From Nibricoccus aquaticus (lineage in GTDB: Bacteria > Verrucomicrobiota > Verrucomicrobiia > Opitutales > Opitutaceae): a stretch of 64,000 bases of DNA. The DNA lies in NCBI RefSeq assembly GCF_002310495.1, contig NZ_CP023344.1, forward strand, positions 2,046,001-2,110,000, read 5' to 3'. The notes below the pieces were generated by a model. That model had not been told where the DNA came from. It saw only the letters and a list, made by a program, of their open reading frames with translations, and did no database searches. A program made the position numbers and the translations under genes. Positions 48,765 to 57,401 of this stretch are shown here, piece by piece (positions within the stretch are counted from its first letter, which is position 1; every line of letters begins with the position of its first letter).

Positions 48765-50336
48765 TCAGACCTCCTCCGGCAACGCATCCAGCATCCGCCC
48801 CAGCTCGCGCAACTGCGACCAGACCGCCGCCAGCCCGAGGATCATCGGCACAAACCCGCCGATCACACCAGCAGCCCCACCGAGCGCGATCCTCACCGCT
48901 GTACACACCAGCCGGATAATCCGGCACGCGATCGCCAGCACCGCCCCCTTGCGAGCCAGCCCGCGCGTGAAAATCCCCACCTCCGCCTCATCCGCCGACA
49001 CATCGATCAAGATCGCCGCGTCGAAATCCTTCTTCCGCGTGTACCGCGCGCAACACACCGGCGCACTCGCCAGCCCCGGCGCGATTAAAAAATTCACGCC
49101 TTCACCCAACGCCCGCGCCGCCTTCCGAAAATAAAACGCCGCCCCGCCCATGAAGTGATGCACCGCCCGCCACATATTCACCGCCACCGTCGAAATCGCC
49201 GACCACACGCGCTTCAACAGCTTCCCGATCCACGCCAGCACCCGCCGCACCCCATCGAATAAAATCCCGACGAGGTTCGCCGCCGCCATCTTCAACTCCG
49301 CCCAAAGCCCCGGCTTCGCCGCAAGTTCCGTCTCCAGCAACGCCACGACTTCACTCGACGCCGACTCCTTCGCCAATGGCTGCGCCGCCCGCAGTTCGCG
49401 CATCCGATTGAGCAGCTCCGGCACCCGCGCAGGAATCGCCGCCGGTGCCGCCGACTTCACGCTCATCCCTTCCGGCGCGAGCTCAGCGAAGAACAAATTG
49501 AACTGATCCGCCGTCCGATTCGTCCGCTCCATTTGGCCGCCGCCATGCCGCCCGTGCATCGCTGGTTGTATCAGCTTACTGGAGCCATCCGGCGCCACAT
49601 CGTAGCCGTGCAGCCACAGCTCGATCTTCGCGAAGCACACCAGAAAATGCTCCGCCCGCGCCCGCATTCTCCGGTCGAGCGCGGCCAGTCGCTCGCCGCA
49701 ATCCGCCAGCCGGTCCGTCAGCGCATCGTGCCCAAAAAGCAGCCCGGCAAACTCCGGCGTCAGTGCTCCGCTTTCTCCCATATTCGGAATTCCGAGCGCC
49801 GCCGCCACCTGCGCAAACGCCACAATCATCTCCGCCCTCGGCTCAAAATCATCCGCCTCCGGCACCGCGCCAAAACCAAACACGCTCAGCCGCAACCGCG
49901 CCGCCCGCCCCAACGTCAGGTCCGCACCACTCGCACCAAACCACTCCGCCACCTGGAGCCGCGTCTCGAAGTTAAACAACTCCTGCAACGCATCCCAGGA
50001 CTCGACCGTGAGCTCGCCCGAACGCTCCGCGAGCACCGCCTCGATCTGGAATTGCCGCAGTGCCGAGCGCACATCGTCGCTCCAAATCCCGCGCGCACCC
50101 ACGGCCACGTCACTCAACGGATAACCCAGCCGCCGCAAGCGGTCGCGCACCGCCGCGATTCGCGCCGCTTCGTCTTCCGGCGCGATCGCCAGATCCTCAC
50201 GATCCAGCGTCATCGGCGTGACTTCGCCCGCATCGCACGCCGCGTTGAAATAACGCTCCGCCCCGACGAGTCCATTGAGCGGATCGAGATCGGCCTCGGC
50301 CGTGCGAAAAGCGTCGAGTGCTTCGGCGGACATCAA
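48765..50336 (-). CDS. Large hypothetical protein with a peptidoglycan-binding-like segment
   Basis: 523 residues, not recognised as a known full-length family. Residues about 57-120 resemble a PG_binding_1 fold (IAAVRDRLRRLGYPLSDVAVGARGIWSDDVRSALRQFQIEAV...LTVESWDALQELF). The middle is helical and soluble. Residues about 355-410 are amphipathic and Trp-rich (ILFDGVRRVLAWIGKLLKRVWSAISTVAVNMWRAVHHFMGG). Residues about 455-505 form strongly hydrophobic helices (GAVLAIACRIIRLVCTAVRIALGGAAGVIGGFVPMILGLAAVW). There is no N-terminal signal peptide. It lies 14 bp downstream of a 116-residue unknown protein. An exported or membrane-active protein is one reading; a structural envelope protein is another. 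Confidence 0.6.
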   Translation of the reverse strand: MMSAEALDAFRTAEADLDPLNGLVGAERYFNAACDAGEVTPMTLDREDLAIAPEDEAARIAAVRDRLRRLGYPLSDVAVGARGIWSDDVRSALRQFQIEAVLAERSGELTVESWDALQELFNFETRLQVAEWFGASGADLTLGRAARLRLSVFGFGAVPEADDFEPRAEMIVAFAQVAAALGIPNMGESGALTPEFAGLLFGHDALTDRLADCGERLAALDRRMRARAEHFLVCFAKIELWLHGYDVAPDGSSKLIQPAMHGRHGGGQMERTNRTADQFNLFFAELAPEGMSVKSAAPAAIPARVPELLNRMRELRAAQPLAKESASSEVVALLETELAAKPGLWAELKMAAANLVGILFDGVRRVLAWIGKLLKRVWSAISTVAVNMWRAVHHFMGGAAFYFRKAARALGEGVNFLIAPGLASAPVCCARYTRKKDFDAAILIDVSADEAEVGIFTRGLARKGAVLAIACRIIRLVCTAVRIALGGAAGVIGGFVPMILGLAAVWSQLRELGRMLDALPEEV

Positions 50337-50350
50337 CGTGTCCTACGCGC

Positions 50351-50701
50351 TCACTTCTTCCCCAGAAACCCGCCGATCAGGTCGAGCACGGCGCGACGCG
50401 AATCGATCCCGGATTTCACCGCCGCATTGTGCGCGTCGAGAATCCACTGCGGCGGCGCTTCGTCGGCGATGAATGTCCGCACGTCGCTGTCGAAATCGAT
50501 GACCGTCGCGAGCGCGACCTTGAGCTGACCGCTGCCAGCCGTCGCCTTCGTCATGAGTTTGTCCCACTCGAGATCGTCTTTGACGATGCCCGTGATGTTG
50601 CCGCGGAAGGTGATGACTTCGAGTGAACTGAGGTCGACGATCGCGTTCTTGATGGAAGCGACCGCGCCCTCGATGCCGGTGAGTGATTCGTTTTTAGCCA
50701 T
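50351..50701 (-). CDS. Hypothetical protein, partner of the 523-residue protein
   Basis: 116 residues, soluble, no signal peptide. It begins MAKNESLTGIEGAVASIKNAIVDLSSLEVITFRGNITG and ends in LDLIGGFLGKK. The mix of helices and strands is reminiscent of small phage-tail or injection-system accessory proteins, but no motif supports this. The downstream gene starts 14 bp later, so the two are probably one operon. Function unknown. Confidence 0.6.
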   Translation of the reverse strand: MAKNESLTGIEGAVASIKNAIVDLSSLEVITFRGNITGIVKDDLEWDKLMTKATAGSGQLKVALATVIDFDSDVRTFIADEAPPQWILDAHNAAVKSGIDSRRAVLDLIGGFLGKK

Positions 50702-50794
50702 GGAAGGATGGAGATTAAGCTGCGTGACAACGCATAGCCTGTCTTCGCGAAAAGTCAGCTGGTTGTTACGAAGACCTCACCCGCTCGATCACGC

Positions 50795-51676
50795 TCACTC
50801 GTAGCGCGCGCTGCGGCCGAAATAATTCAGCAGCCAGATTTCTTTCCACACGCGGTAACGTCCCTCGTAGGTCATCTTGCCAAAGTCCTCGCGGTCCGCG
50901 TGCGGCATCAGAAAACCGAGCTCGGTGTTCACCTGCTCCAGCTCCCGCTGCTGCGCGTTCAGATCATTCAACGGCTCCGTCGTCCACGGCAGCGCCATCT
51001 CGCCAGCCTTCGCCAGCCGCGCGCGGTGGCTGGCAAGCAATGTGGCGAGCGAACGCGTCCACGGACGACGCTCCACCAGCCAGTTCTCGGGATAGAAACC
51101 GCCGAACGGGAGAAACAGATTATCCGTCACGTAACGGTAGCCGCTCACCGTCTGGGTCGAGAGGCTGCAACACACGGAAATCGCGCCGTTGATCTGCGGG
51201 AGAAACGTGATCTGCACACGCGTCGCGGCGCTGGCGTCTTGATAAACGGATACGCGCAAGTGTACGCCCTGGCCGACCTCGGCCTTGAGCGCCTGCACTT
51301 GTTTGAAGTTTTGCGCGCGCAGCCAGTCGCGCAGTTTTAGCAATCGCGGATTCGTCGGCCATTCTTCGCCGGAGGTGTTGGCGGTAAACTTCGGAAACAG
51401 CGGCAGCGAACTCACACTGAGCGCTTTGATCGCGAGCCAGTTGTAGAGCGTCTCGCCGAGAAACCAGATAAGCAAAAACGCCACCGCCACAGCCCAATAC
51501 GGCCGGTCGATTAACTCGTAATGCGTGGCGATCAACGCGCCGCCGGTGCCGAAGATGATCCAGCGCAGCCAGCGATTCACGATGGCGAGTACCGGCGAAG
51601 CGAGGCGCAGGTTGAGCTGAAAGAGCGCGAACGAGAGGATCGTCGCCGCAAAAATCAGGTAGGTCGGGTCGAACAT
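50795..51676 (-). CDS. Membrane-anchored hypothetical protein
   Basis: 293 residues. Three hydrophobic helices lie near residues 5-22, 33-50 and 57-78 (YLIFAATILSFALFQL, WLRWIIFGTGGALIATHY, YWAVAVAFLLIWFLGETLYNWLAI). The rest is a soluble C-terminal domain with strands (HLRVSVYQDASAATRVQITFLPQINGAISVCCSLS). ATG 51676 was chosen because it starts the first helix. It lies downstream of dnaN but beyond a terminator hairpin, which overlaps its leader. No family recognised. Confidence 0.65.
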   Translation of the reverse strand: MFDPTYLIFAATILSFALFQLNLRLASPVLAIVNRWLRWIIFGTGGALIATHYELIDRPYWAVAVAFLLIWFLGETLYNWLAIKALSVSSLPLFPKFTANTSGEEWPTNPRLLKLRDWLRAQNFKQVQALKAEVGQGVHLRVSVYQDASAATRVQITFLPQINGAISVCCSLSTQTVSGYRYVTDNLFLPFGGFYPENWLVERRPWTRSLATLLASHRARLAKAGEMALPWTTEPLNDLNAQQRELEQVNTELGFLMPHADREDFGKMTYEGRYRVWKEIWLLNYFGRSARYE

Positions 51677-51685
51677 GGTGGAGGC

Positions 51686-51716
51686 AAAAAGGGCGGCTGG
51701 TCGAAACCAGCCGCCC
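51686..51716 (-). terminator. Intrinsic terminator of dnaN
   Basis: On the minus strand a perfect 10-bp stem (51691-51700 with 51707-51716) and 6-nt loop are followed by five T residues, 30 bp after the dnaN stop. Confidence 0.88.
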
Positions 51717-51746
51717 AAAGGCAAAGAGGATGTGGCTGGCGGCGTG

Positions 51747-52871
51747 TTAGCTCAGGCGCACCGGCATGATTACGCAGATGAAGCTTTCCAGCGTCTTGAA
51801 CACGCCGGGACTCACTTCGTCTTTCAGCTCAAAGAAAACCTCGTCCTTCGACAACGCGCGGAGCGGGTCCATGATGAACTGTGGGTTGAACGCGACTTGG
51901 AGATCCGGGCCACTGTAGGCGATGGCCATCGATTCGTGCGCCTCGCCGAAGTCGGGGCTTTGCGCGGTGATTTCGAGGAGGTTGCTGGTGACTTTGATCT
52001 TCACCGAGTTCGACTTCTCGCTGCACACGAGCGCGGCGCGGTGGACGCACTGCTGGAAGAGTTCGCGCTCCAGCTTGATGCGCTGGTGGGTCTCTTTCGG
52101 AATGACCTGATTGTAGTTCGGGTAGTTACCCTCCACGACCTTCGAGTAGAGGTAGATGCTGTCGATCAGGCCGCTGGTGTCCTTGTCGGTGTTGAGCTGG
52201 AACGCCGCGCGGCGGTCATTAAACGAGATCTTCAGCTTCTCCCCCTTGTCCAGCATCCGGAGGAGCTCTCCGACCGTTTTAGCGGGCAGGATGATGCTTC
52301 CAGCGCTGGCTGCGGGGACGTCGAGCTCCTTGGAAATCAGCGCGAGGCGGCGGCCGTCGGTGGCGACGAGCGAGAGTTTGCCGTCTTTGAAGTTAAAATA
52401 GACGCCGTTGAGGATGTAGCGCGTCTCGTCGGTGGACTGCGCGTAGGCGACGCTCTTGAGCATCGCGGTGAGTTCGGCCTGCTCGAGGGTGAAGGACTTC
52501 TCGTCGCCGAACTCGGGCAGCGGCGGGAACTCTTCCTTGCCGATGCCCATGATTTTGAAATTGGACCCGCCGGACGCGAGTTTCACCTGGTGATTGGGAG
52601 CGCCATCGAAGACGACATCGACGTTGGGCAGCTCGCGGACGATCGTGGCGAGGCGTTTGACCGGAAGAGTGACGGAGCCGGGTTCTTTGACCTCGGCCTT
52701 GATTTTGCAGCGGATGCCGAGATCGAGATTGGTCGTCGTGAGGGTGATGTGGTCCTTCTCCGCTTCGATGAGGACGTTGCTCAGGATGGGCATCGTGGCT
52801 TTGGAGCCGACGACGTTGAGAACTTGGGCGAGTCCGTTGCTGAAGTGATCGCGATTGATCTTAAATTTCAT
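51747..52871 (-). CDS. dnaN: DNA polymerase III beta subunit (sliding clamp)
   Basis: 374 residues, forming the ring-shaped dimer that tethers polymerase III to DNA. Typical text: [102 protein letters not shown], and a C-terminus ending VIMPVRLS that matches the usual (M/V)PVRL clamp tail. The length is normal. No dnaA, recF or gyrB flanks it here; pssA lies upstream instead. The 239-bp upstream region is unusually AT-rich and is a candidate origin. Confidence 0.97.
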   Translation of the reverse strand: MKFKINRDHFSNGLAQVLNVVGSKATMPILSNVLIEAEKDHITLTTTNLDLGIRCKIKAEVKEPGSVTLPVKRLATIVRELPNVDVVFDGAPNHQVKLASGGSNFKIMGIGKEEFPPLPEFGDEKSFTLEQAELTAMLKSVAYAQSTDETRYILNGVYFNFKDGKLSLVATDGRRLALISKELDVPAASAGSIILPAKTVGELLRMLDKGEKLKISFNDRRAAFQLNTDKDTSGLIDSIYLYSKVVEGNYPNYNQVIPKETHQRIKLERELFQQCVHRAALVCSEKSNSVKIKVTSNLLEITAQSPDFGEAHESMAIAYSGPDLQVAFNPQFIMDPLRALSKDEVFFELKDEVSPGVFKTLESFICVIMPVRLS

Positions 52872-53110
52872 GTGTTGCTGGAAGGGGTCACTGGCTCAGC
52901 GGCGTAAGGAAATTAACAAAGTCTAAATAATACCTAGTTCAATAAGGAATGTTATCAGTATCAGTATGTGCTGTGAAAAAGACTGATAACCGTCCGGTTT
53001 TCACTGGAGAAAAGCGTGCTCGGGAAGCTGTGAACAAATGAAAACGCAGGTCGAATAACGGGGCACTTGTTCGCACGGTTAAAGTTGTTGGAAGGTTGCC
53101 GGGAAGTTGC
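52872..53110. other. AT-rich intergenic region, candidate replication origin or dnaN control region
   Basis: It contains GTTATCAG at 52951-52958 and its exact reverse complement CTGATAAC at 52983-52990. DnaA-box-like words are TGTGAAAAA (52972), TGTGAACAA (53029), TTGTTCGCA (53067) and TTGCTCACA (53107). None is the perfect TTATCCACA. The plus strand changes from C-rich to G-rich around here. The region must also hold the dnaN promoter. Confidence 0.4.
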
Positions 53111-53989
53111 TCACACCTTGGGCCCAAAGGGCGGTTGGGTGATGCTCTGGCCGGTGGCGCGGCGCCGCCAGTGACGGACAAGGCCGAAGAAAATGTAGCC
53201 GAGGCAGATCACGAGGAAGCCGATCTCTTTGTAGAAAACGAGGAGGCTCACAAGGGCGATGCCGCCGATGAAGGGTTTCATGCGCGTCTGCGTCTGCATA
53301 CCGAGGTTTTTGCCGCTGGGGTAGCGGATGGTGCTCATCATCAGGAGCGCGATCATCACCATGAGCGGCGGCAGCGCGAGGGCCCAGCGGTTGAGCGATT
53401 TGTCGGTCTGCACGATCTCGACCAGAAAAAGCACTGTCGCGGCCACCGTACTGGCGGCGGCAGGGACAGGCAGGCCGATGAAGTCCTTGCTCGATTCTTT
53501 CGCAGAGCGATGCAGGAGCGGGTTCGTGATGACGTTGAAGCGGGCCAGGCGCATCGCGGCGCAGAGCAGGTAGATGAAACCGACGCACCAGCCGATGTTG
53601 CGGAACCACTCATAGCCCGCAGTCGGCGACAGGATGAAGAAGAACATCATCAATGCCGGTGCTACGCCGAAGGACACGACATCGGCCAGCGAATCAAACT
53701 CCGCACCGAAGAGCGATTCGCGCCCACCCATGCGCGCCAGACGGCCATCAAGGGTGTCGAAGGCGGCCGCACCAAAAATGAAGTATACGGCGTAGCGATA
53801 GTGGTCGGTGTTGCTGTTGCCCAGGTAAGTGCCGCCAGAAGTCTCCGCCAGGCGCGCCTGGATGCAGTGGATGACGGACATGAAACCGCAGAACAGATTT
53901 CCCGCCGTCATCAGATTCGGCAGGAAATAGATGCGGCTGGCGTTTCTGACGTGGTAGGGATCCTCCTGCGGATCGAGTTCGTCGGCCAT
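53111..53989 (-). CDS. pssA: CDP-diacylglycerol-serine O-phosphatidyltransferase
   Basis: 292 residues, integral membrane enzyme making phosphatidylserine, precursor of phosphatidylethanolamine. The CDP-alcohol phosphotransferase motif DG-x2-AR-x8-G-x3-D-x3-D is complete in DTLDGRLARMGG...GAEFDSLADVVSFG. Several hydrophobic helices follow (ALMMFFFILSP, LALPPLMVMIALLMM, ALVSLLVFYKEIGFLVICLGYIFFGLV). It starts 8 bp after the RelE-like gene and lies directly upstream of the dnaN control region. Confidence 0.95.
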   Translation of the reverse strand: MADELDPQEDPYHVRNASRIYFLPNLMTAGNLFCGFMSVIHCIQARLAETSGGTYLGNSNTDHYRYAVYFIFGAAAFDTLDGRLARMGGRESLFGAEFDSLADVVSFGVAPALMMFFFILSPTAGYEWFRNIGWCVGFIYLLCAAMRLARFNVITNPLLHRSAKESSKDFIGLPVPAAASTVAATVLFLVEIVQTDKSLNRWALALPPLMVMIALLMMSTIRYPSGKNLGMQTQTRMKPFIGGIALVSLLVFYKEIGFLVICLGYIFFGLVRHWRRRATGQSITQPPFGPKV

Positions 53990-53997
53990 GGGACGCG

Positions 53998-54348
53998 TTA
54001 TTTCGTGAGCGTTTCGAGGTATTTCCAGAACTTCGAGTGCTGCTCGACGAGCTGGTCTTCGGAGACGGGAAGTTTGTTGCGCAGCAGGAAATCCTCGAGG
54101 GAGTTCTTGTGCAAAATATAGAGGGTGTGGAGCGTTTCGCCGGTCACTTGGAAGTAGAAGCGAAAATCACCTGCGCGCAGCCGGTAGAGTGTGTGTCCGG
54201 CGCGGGCAAAACGCCCGAGCGGCTCGCGTGGATTCGCGAGGTCTTCGGCCCGCAGCCCGCTGATCGGCGAGATCGCGTCGAGCTGCGTGAGTTTATCGAG
54301 CTTGTTGAGCTCGCGCATCGCTTGTTCGGAGAAGGTGACTTGGTACAT
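53998..54348 (-). CDS. RelE/ParE-like fold protein without antitoxin
   Basis: 116 residues. The start YQVTFSEQAMRELNKLDKLTQLDAISPISGL and the middle LGRFARAGHTLYRLRAGDFRFYFQVTGETLHTLYILHKNSLEDFLLR match the RelE/ParE cytotoxin fold, including the YRLRxGDFRFYF strand pair. A C-terminal extension (PVSEDQLVEQHSKFWKYLETLTK) is longer than in most toxins. No antitoxin gene lies next to it; instead pssA follows 8 bp later. It may be a domesticated, non-toxic member with a regulatory role. Confidence 0.72.
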   Translation of the reverse strand: MYQVTFSEQAMRELNKLDKLTQLDAISPISGLRAEDLANPREPLGRFARAGHTLYRLRAGDFRFYFQVTGETLHTLYILHKNSLEDFLLRNKLPVSEDQLVEQHSKFWKYLETLTK

Positions 54349-54438
54349 GCCGGTCGGCCTTCACAGCTGTAACCTGAAACCGTGGCAGTCGTCTGAAAAA
54401 ACTCAGACAGCCACCATTCAACTCAAACGATCTCAGCC

Positions 54439-54915
54439 ATGAAGCCCTCGTCTCTAGCCCCGGCCCTCTTCGCAGCAACGCTATTTCTCATGCCCGCCGT
54501 CCACGCCGCCGATGCCGCGCCCGCCGACGAAATGAGCGGCGGCTCCGAAAGCGCCGCCATGAGCAAAACCCAGCAGGCGGAGATCATGAAACGCTTCGAC
54601 AAAAACAAGGACGGCAAGCTCGACGAGGACGAGAAGGCCGCCGCCAAAGAGTACAACCGCGAGGAAACCAACGGCCGCCAGAACAAGGCTCGCGAAAGAC
54701 TCGGCAAGAAGGCGCTCGAGAAATTCGACAAGAACGGTGACGGCAAACTCGACGAGGCCGAACGCGCTGAAATGGCCAAGGCCATCGAGACAGATCCGCG
54801 TCTGGTGAAACGCTTCGACAAGGACGGCGATGGGAAACTCAACGACGCGGAGAAAGCTGCGGCACGTGAAGCCTTCGCCAAGATGGGCGAGAAACGCGCG
54901 GGTAAGAAGGACTGA
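54439..54915 (+). CDS. Secreted EF-hand calcium-binding protein
   Basis: 158 residues with a signal peptide (LFAATLFLMPAVHAA). Three canonical EF-hand loops are present: DKNKDGKLDEDE near residues 54-65, DKNGDGKLDEAE near 97-108 and DKDGDGKLNDAE near 128-139. Each has Asp at positions 1, 3 and 5 and Glu at 12. The helices between are Lys/Glu/Ala-rich. It is probably a periplasmic Ca2+ buffer or Ca2+-dependent adaptor. It stands alone, divergent from the RelE-like gene. Confidence 0.88.
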   Translation: MKPSSLAPALFAATLFLMPAVHAADAAPADEMSGGSESAAMSKTQQAEIMKRFDKNKDGKLDEDEKAAAKEYNREETNGRQNKARERLGKKALEKFDKNGDGKLDEAERAEMAKAIETDPRLVKRFDKDGDGKLNDAEKAAAREAFAKMGEKRAGKKD

Positions 54916-54929
54916 GCGGGATACTTCCT

Positions 54930-54999
54930 CGTAGCCGCGTCATTTAAGACGCGGAAGAGACATTGAATTTCAGACCGCGTCTTAAGTGAGGCGGCTACG
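54930..54999. repeat. 25-bp inverted repeat (REP/MITE-like)
   Basis: The left arm 54930-54954 begins CGTAGCCGC and ends AAGACGCGG. The right arm 54975-54999 is its reverse complement at 23 of 25 positions. The 20-nt AT-rich centre and absence of a T-tract argue against a simple terminator. Confidence 0.8.
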
Positions 55000-55051
55000 T
55001 TTCGAGCAACGCCTCCTTGCCAGCTCCCGGGTGGAAATCCATGCAGGCGTC

Positions 55052-57400
55052 ATGCGCCTCGCGCCGGTCGCCCGGCTTCTTTTTCTCCTCGGTGTTTTCG
55101 CACTGACCGCACCGTTTCGCGGCCTGGCGGCGGAGGCGGGCGGGCGCGTGGTTGAAATCGAGATACCGATCCAGCCAGCGGCTTACGGCACGGCGTTTTT
55201 CGACGAGACAGCCCGGGAGTTCGAGAAACTCCGGCCCGGCGTGCGCGTGCGGATCGCGGGCGACATCCGCAATGACGACAAGGTCCAGATTCGCGCGATG
55301 GGCGGCGATTTTCCCGACGCGACCGATGCGCGCCTGCTCTACGACACGCTGATCCCGGCGGGCAAAGTCCGCGATCTCGCGCCGTATCTCGACGGACCGA
55401 ACTGGGAAGGCGATGGCGCGTGGCGGGAGTCGTTTCTGCCGGGAGTGCTGGGTCGGTGGACGCGGACTGACGGCGTTTACGCAGTGCCGTACACGCATGC
55501 GGTGTGGGTGGTTTTCTACAACGAAGCGCTCTTCGCGCGGCATGGCTGGACGCCGCCGAAAACGTGGGACGAGTTTTTCTCCCTCAGCGAAAAGGTCCGC
55601 GCCACCGGCCTCGCGCCGCTGACGCTGCCCGGCGTGTATATGCGCTACGGTGATGCGTTCTGGCAGGCGGCGCTGTTCAGCCTCGCGGGCGCGGAGGGTT
55701 ATCGCGCGTACCAGCAACTCGCGCCGGGGATTTTCACCGATCCGCGTTTCGTGCGCGCGGCGGGCGTGCTCCAGCGGATCAGCCGCGAAACGCTGCTCAA
55801 CGGCTGGGAAGGCATGACGCACACGGCGGCGCAGCAGGCGTTTCTCGATGGGAAATCCGCGATGACGATCAGCGCGACGTGGATGGTGAGCGAGATGCGC
55901 GGGAAAATTCCCGACGGGTTTCAGCTCGGCGCGTTTAACATGCCGTCGTTCCCCGACGGAGCGGGTCCGATGGGCGCGGTGCAGGCGCGGAGCGCTTATT
56001 TTTTTATGTTCGCGACGGGCGATGCGGAGCGCGAGCGGGCGACGGTGGATTTCTTCCGCTTCCTGACGTCGCGGGAACGCGTGCGGGCATTTGCGCAGCG
56101 GTTCGATGCGCCGGTGGCATTGCGCGCGGTGCGACCTGACGACTATGCGTCACCGGCGCTGCGGCAGATCGCGGAGTTCGTCGAGCGCGCGCCTGCTGTC
56201 GTGGACGCTGCGCCGCCGGCGAGTGCGGCGTTTTTGAGTTTTGTGTCACAGGGGCTTAACGACGCGCGTTTCCAGCTCATGACCGGGCGCATCACGCCGG
56301 AGGAATTTGGAGCGCGGCTCGAACGCGCGGCGAAAGGCGAACGTGAGCGCGCGCGGGAACCGGATCGCGTGGAAGTGAAACACGCGGGCAAGGCGCTCGC
56401 GTTGTGTGGGCTCCTGGTGGCGGTGATGTTGTGGCTGGGCTGGCGGGCGCGTGGCGGGCGGAAGACGGAATCGCGGCGTAAAGCAGATCCAGCGGGCGGA
56501 GGAGTCGGGCGGCTGCGCGCGCCGCTGGCGGCGGGATTTGTGGGGCCGTCGCTGGTGTTGTTTGGCGCGTTCGTGATCCTGCCCGCGCTGGCCTCGATCA
56601 CGTGGGCGTTCACGCGTTGGGATGGTTTCACCGGGCAGACGTGGGCGGGGCTTTTGAATTTCAAATGGCTGCTGCTGGAGAGCGACACGTTCTGGTTCGC
56701 GCTCAAAAATAACCTCTACCTCATGATCGTGCCGACGCTGGCGGTGGTGCCGATGGCGTTGTTCTTCGCGGCGATGATCCATCGCGGTGTGTGGGGCGGA
56801 GGTTTTTTCCGCGCGGTATTTTTGTTTCCCAATCTGCTCGGTGGCATCGCGGCGACGCTGCTCTGGATGAACGCCTATGATCCGCACGGCGGGCTGATCA
56901 ACGCGGGGCTGGTGAAGATCGGCGTGTGGGCGGGGAGCGAGTGGCTGCAATCGTTTGCCGGATACGCGTGGCTCTCGCAGGCGAATCTCTATCATGCGCT
57001 GATCCCGATCTACCTGTGGATGGCGTGCGGCTTTAATCTAGTGCTCTACCTGGCGGCGATGCAGGGGATCAGCCACGAGTTGTACGAAGCGGCGGAGCTG
57101 GATGGCGCGTCGGAGTGGCGGCAGTTTTTCTCGATCACGCTGCCGCAGATCCGTGAGGTGCTGGCGATATCGGCGGTATTCATCGTGATCGCGGGGTTGA
57201 ACACGTTTGAGATGATCTGGTTGCTGACGTCGCAAGATCCGACGAGCGGCACGCATGTGCTGAGCACGCTGATGGTCTCGACGATGTTCAAGGAATTCCA
57301 GATCGGCCGGGCGACGGCGATCGCGGTCGTGATGTTCGTCCTCGTGCTGGCGGGCTCGGCGGTGCTGCTGCGGGTGATGCGAAACCGGGAGGAAGGTTGA
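55052..57400 (+). CDS. ABC sugar transporter: solute-binding protein fused to MalF-type permease
   Basis: 782 residues combining two normally separate subunits. A signal or anchor segment (residues 1-28) is followed by a family 1 extracellular solute-binding domain to about residue 425 (YGTAFFDETAREFEKLRPGVRVRI, VYAVPYTHAVWVVFYNEALFARHGWTPPKTWDEFFSLSEKV, GKSAMTISATWMVSEM). Then come a membrane helix (ALALCGLLVAVMLWLGW), a charged cytoplasmic linker (GRKTESRRKAD) and a permease with six further helices carrying the EAA-loop text YEAAELDGASEWRQFFSITLP. The fusion tethers the binding protein to the channel. The second permease follows directly. No ATPase gene is present in the window. ATG 55052 fits the signal segment. 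Confidence 0.88.
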   Translation: MRLAPVARLLFLLGVFALTAPFRGLAAEAGGRVVEIEIPIQPAAYGTAFFDETAREFEKLRPGVRVRIAGDIRNDDKVQIRAMGGDFPDATDARLLYDTLIPAGKVRDLAPYLDGPNWEGDGAWRESFLPGVLGRWTRTDGVYAVPYTHAVWVVFYNEALFARHGWTPPKTWDEFFSLSEKVRATGLAPLTLPGVYMRYGDAFWQAALFSLAGAEGYRAYQQLAPGIFTDPRFVRAAGVLQRISRETLLNGWEGMTHTAAQQAFLDGKSAMTISATWMVSEMRGKIPDGFQLGAFNMPSFPDGAGPMGAVQARSAYFFMFATGDAERERATVDFFRFLTSRERVRAFAQRFDAPVALRAVRPDDYASPALRQIAEFVERAPAVVDAAPPASAAFLSFVSQGLNDARFQLMTGRITPEEFGARLERAAKGERERAREPDRVEVKHAGKALALCGLLVAVMLWLGWRARGGRKTESRRKADPAGGGVGRLRAPLAAGFVGPSLVLFGAFVILPALASITWAFTRWDGFTGQTWAGLLNFKWLLLESDTFWFALKNNLYLMIVPTLAVVPMALFFAAMIHRGVWGGGFFRAVFLFPNLLGGIAATLLWMNAYDPHGGLINAGLVKIGVWAGSEWLQSFAGYAWLSQANLYHALIPIYLWMACGFNLVLYLAAMQGISHELYEAAELDGASEWRQFFSITLPQIREVLAISAVFIVIAGLNTFEMIWLLTSQDPTSGTHVLSTLMVSTMFKEFQIGRATAIAVVMFVLVLAGSAVLLRVMRNREEG

Positions 57401-57401
57401 C

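Noticed and set aside
46246-48927. 893-residue open frame on the minus strand
   Set aside because: It lies antisense to the response regulator and hybrid kinase, whose motifs are unmistakable. Its translation is Gly/Ala/Glu low-complexity, an artefact of C-rich third positions.
52951-53115. Canonical DnaA boxes
   Set aside because: Only relaxed matches are present; no TTATCCACA was found. The origin claim therefore rests mainly on strand composition and dnaN.
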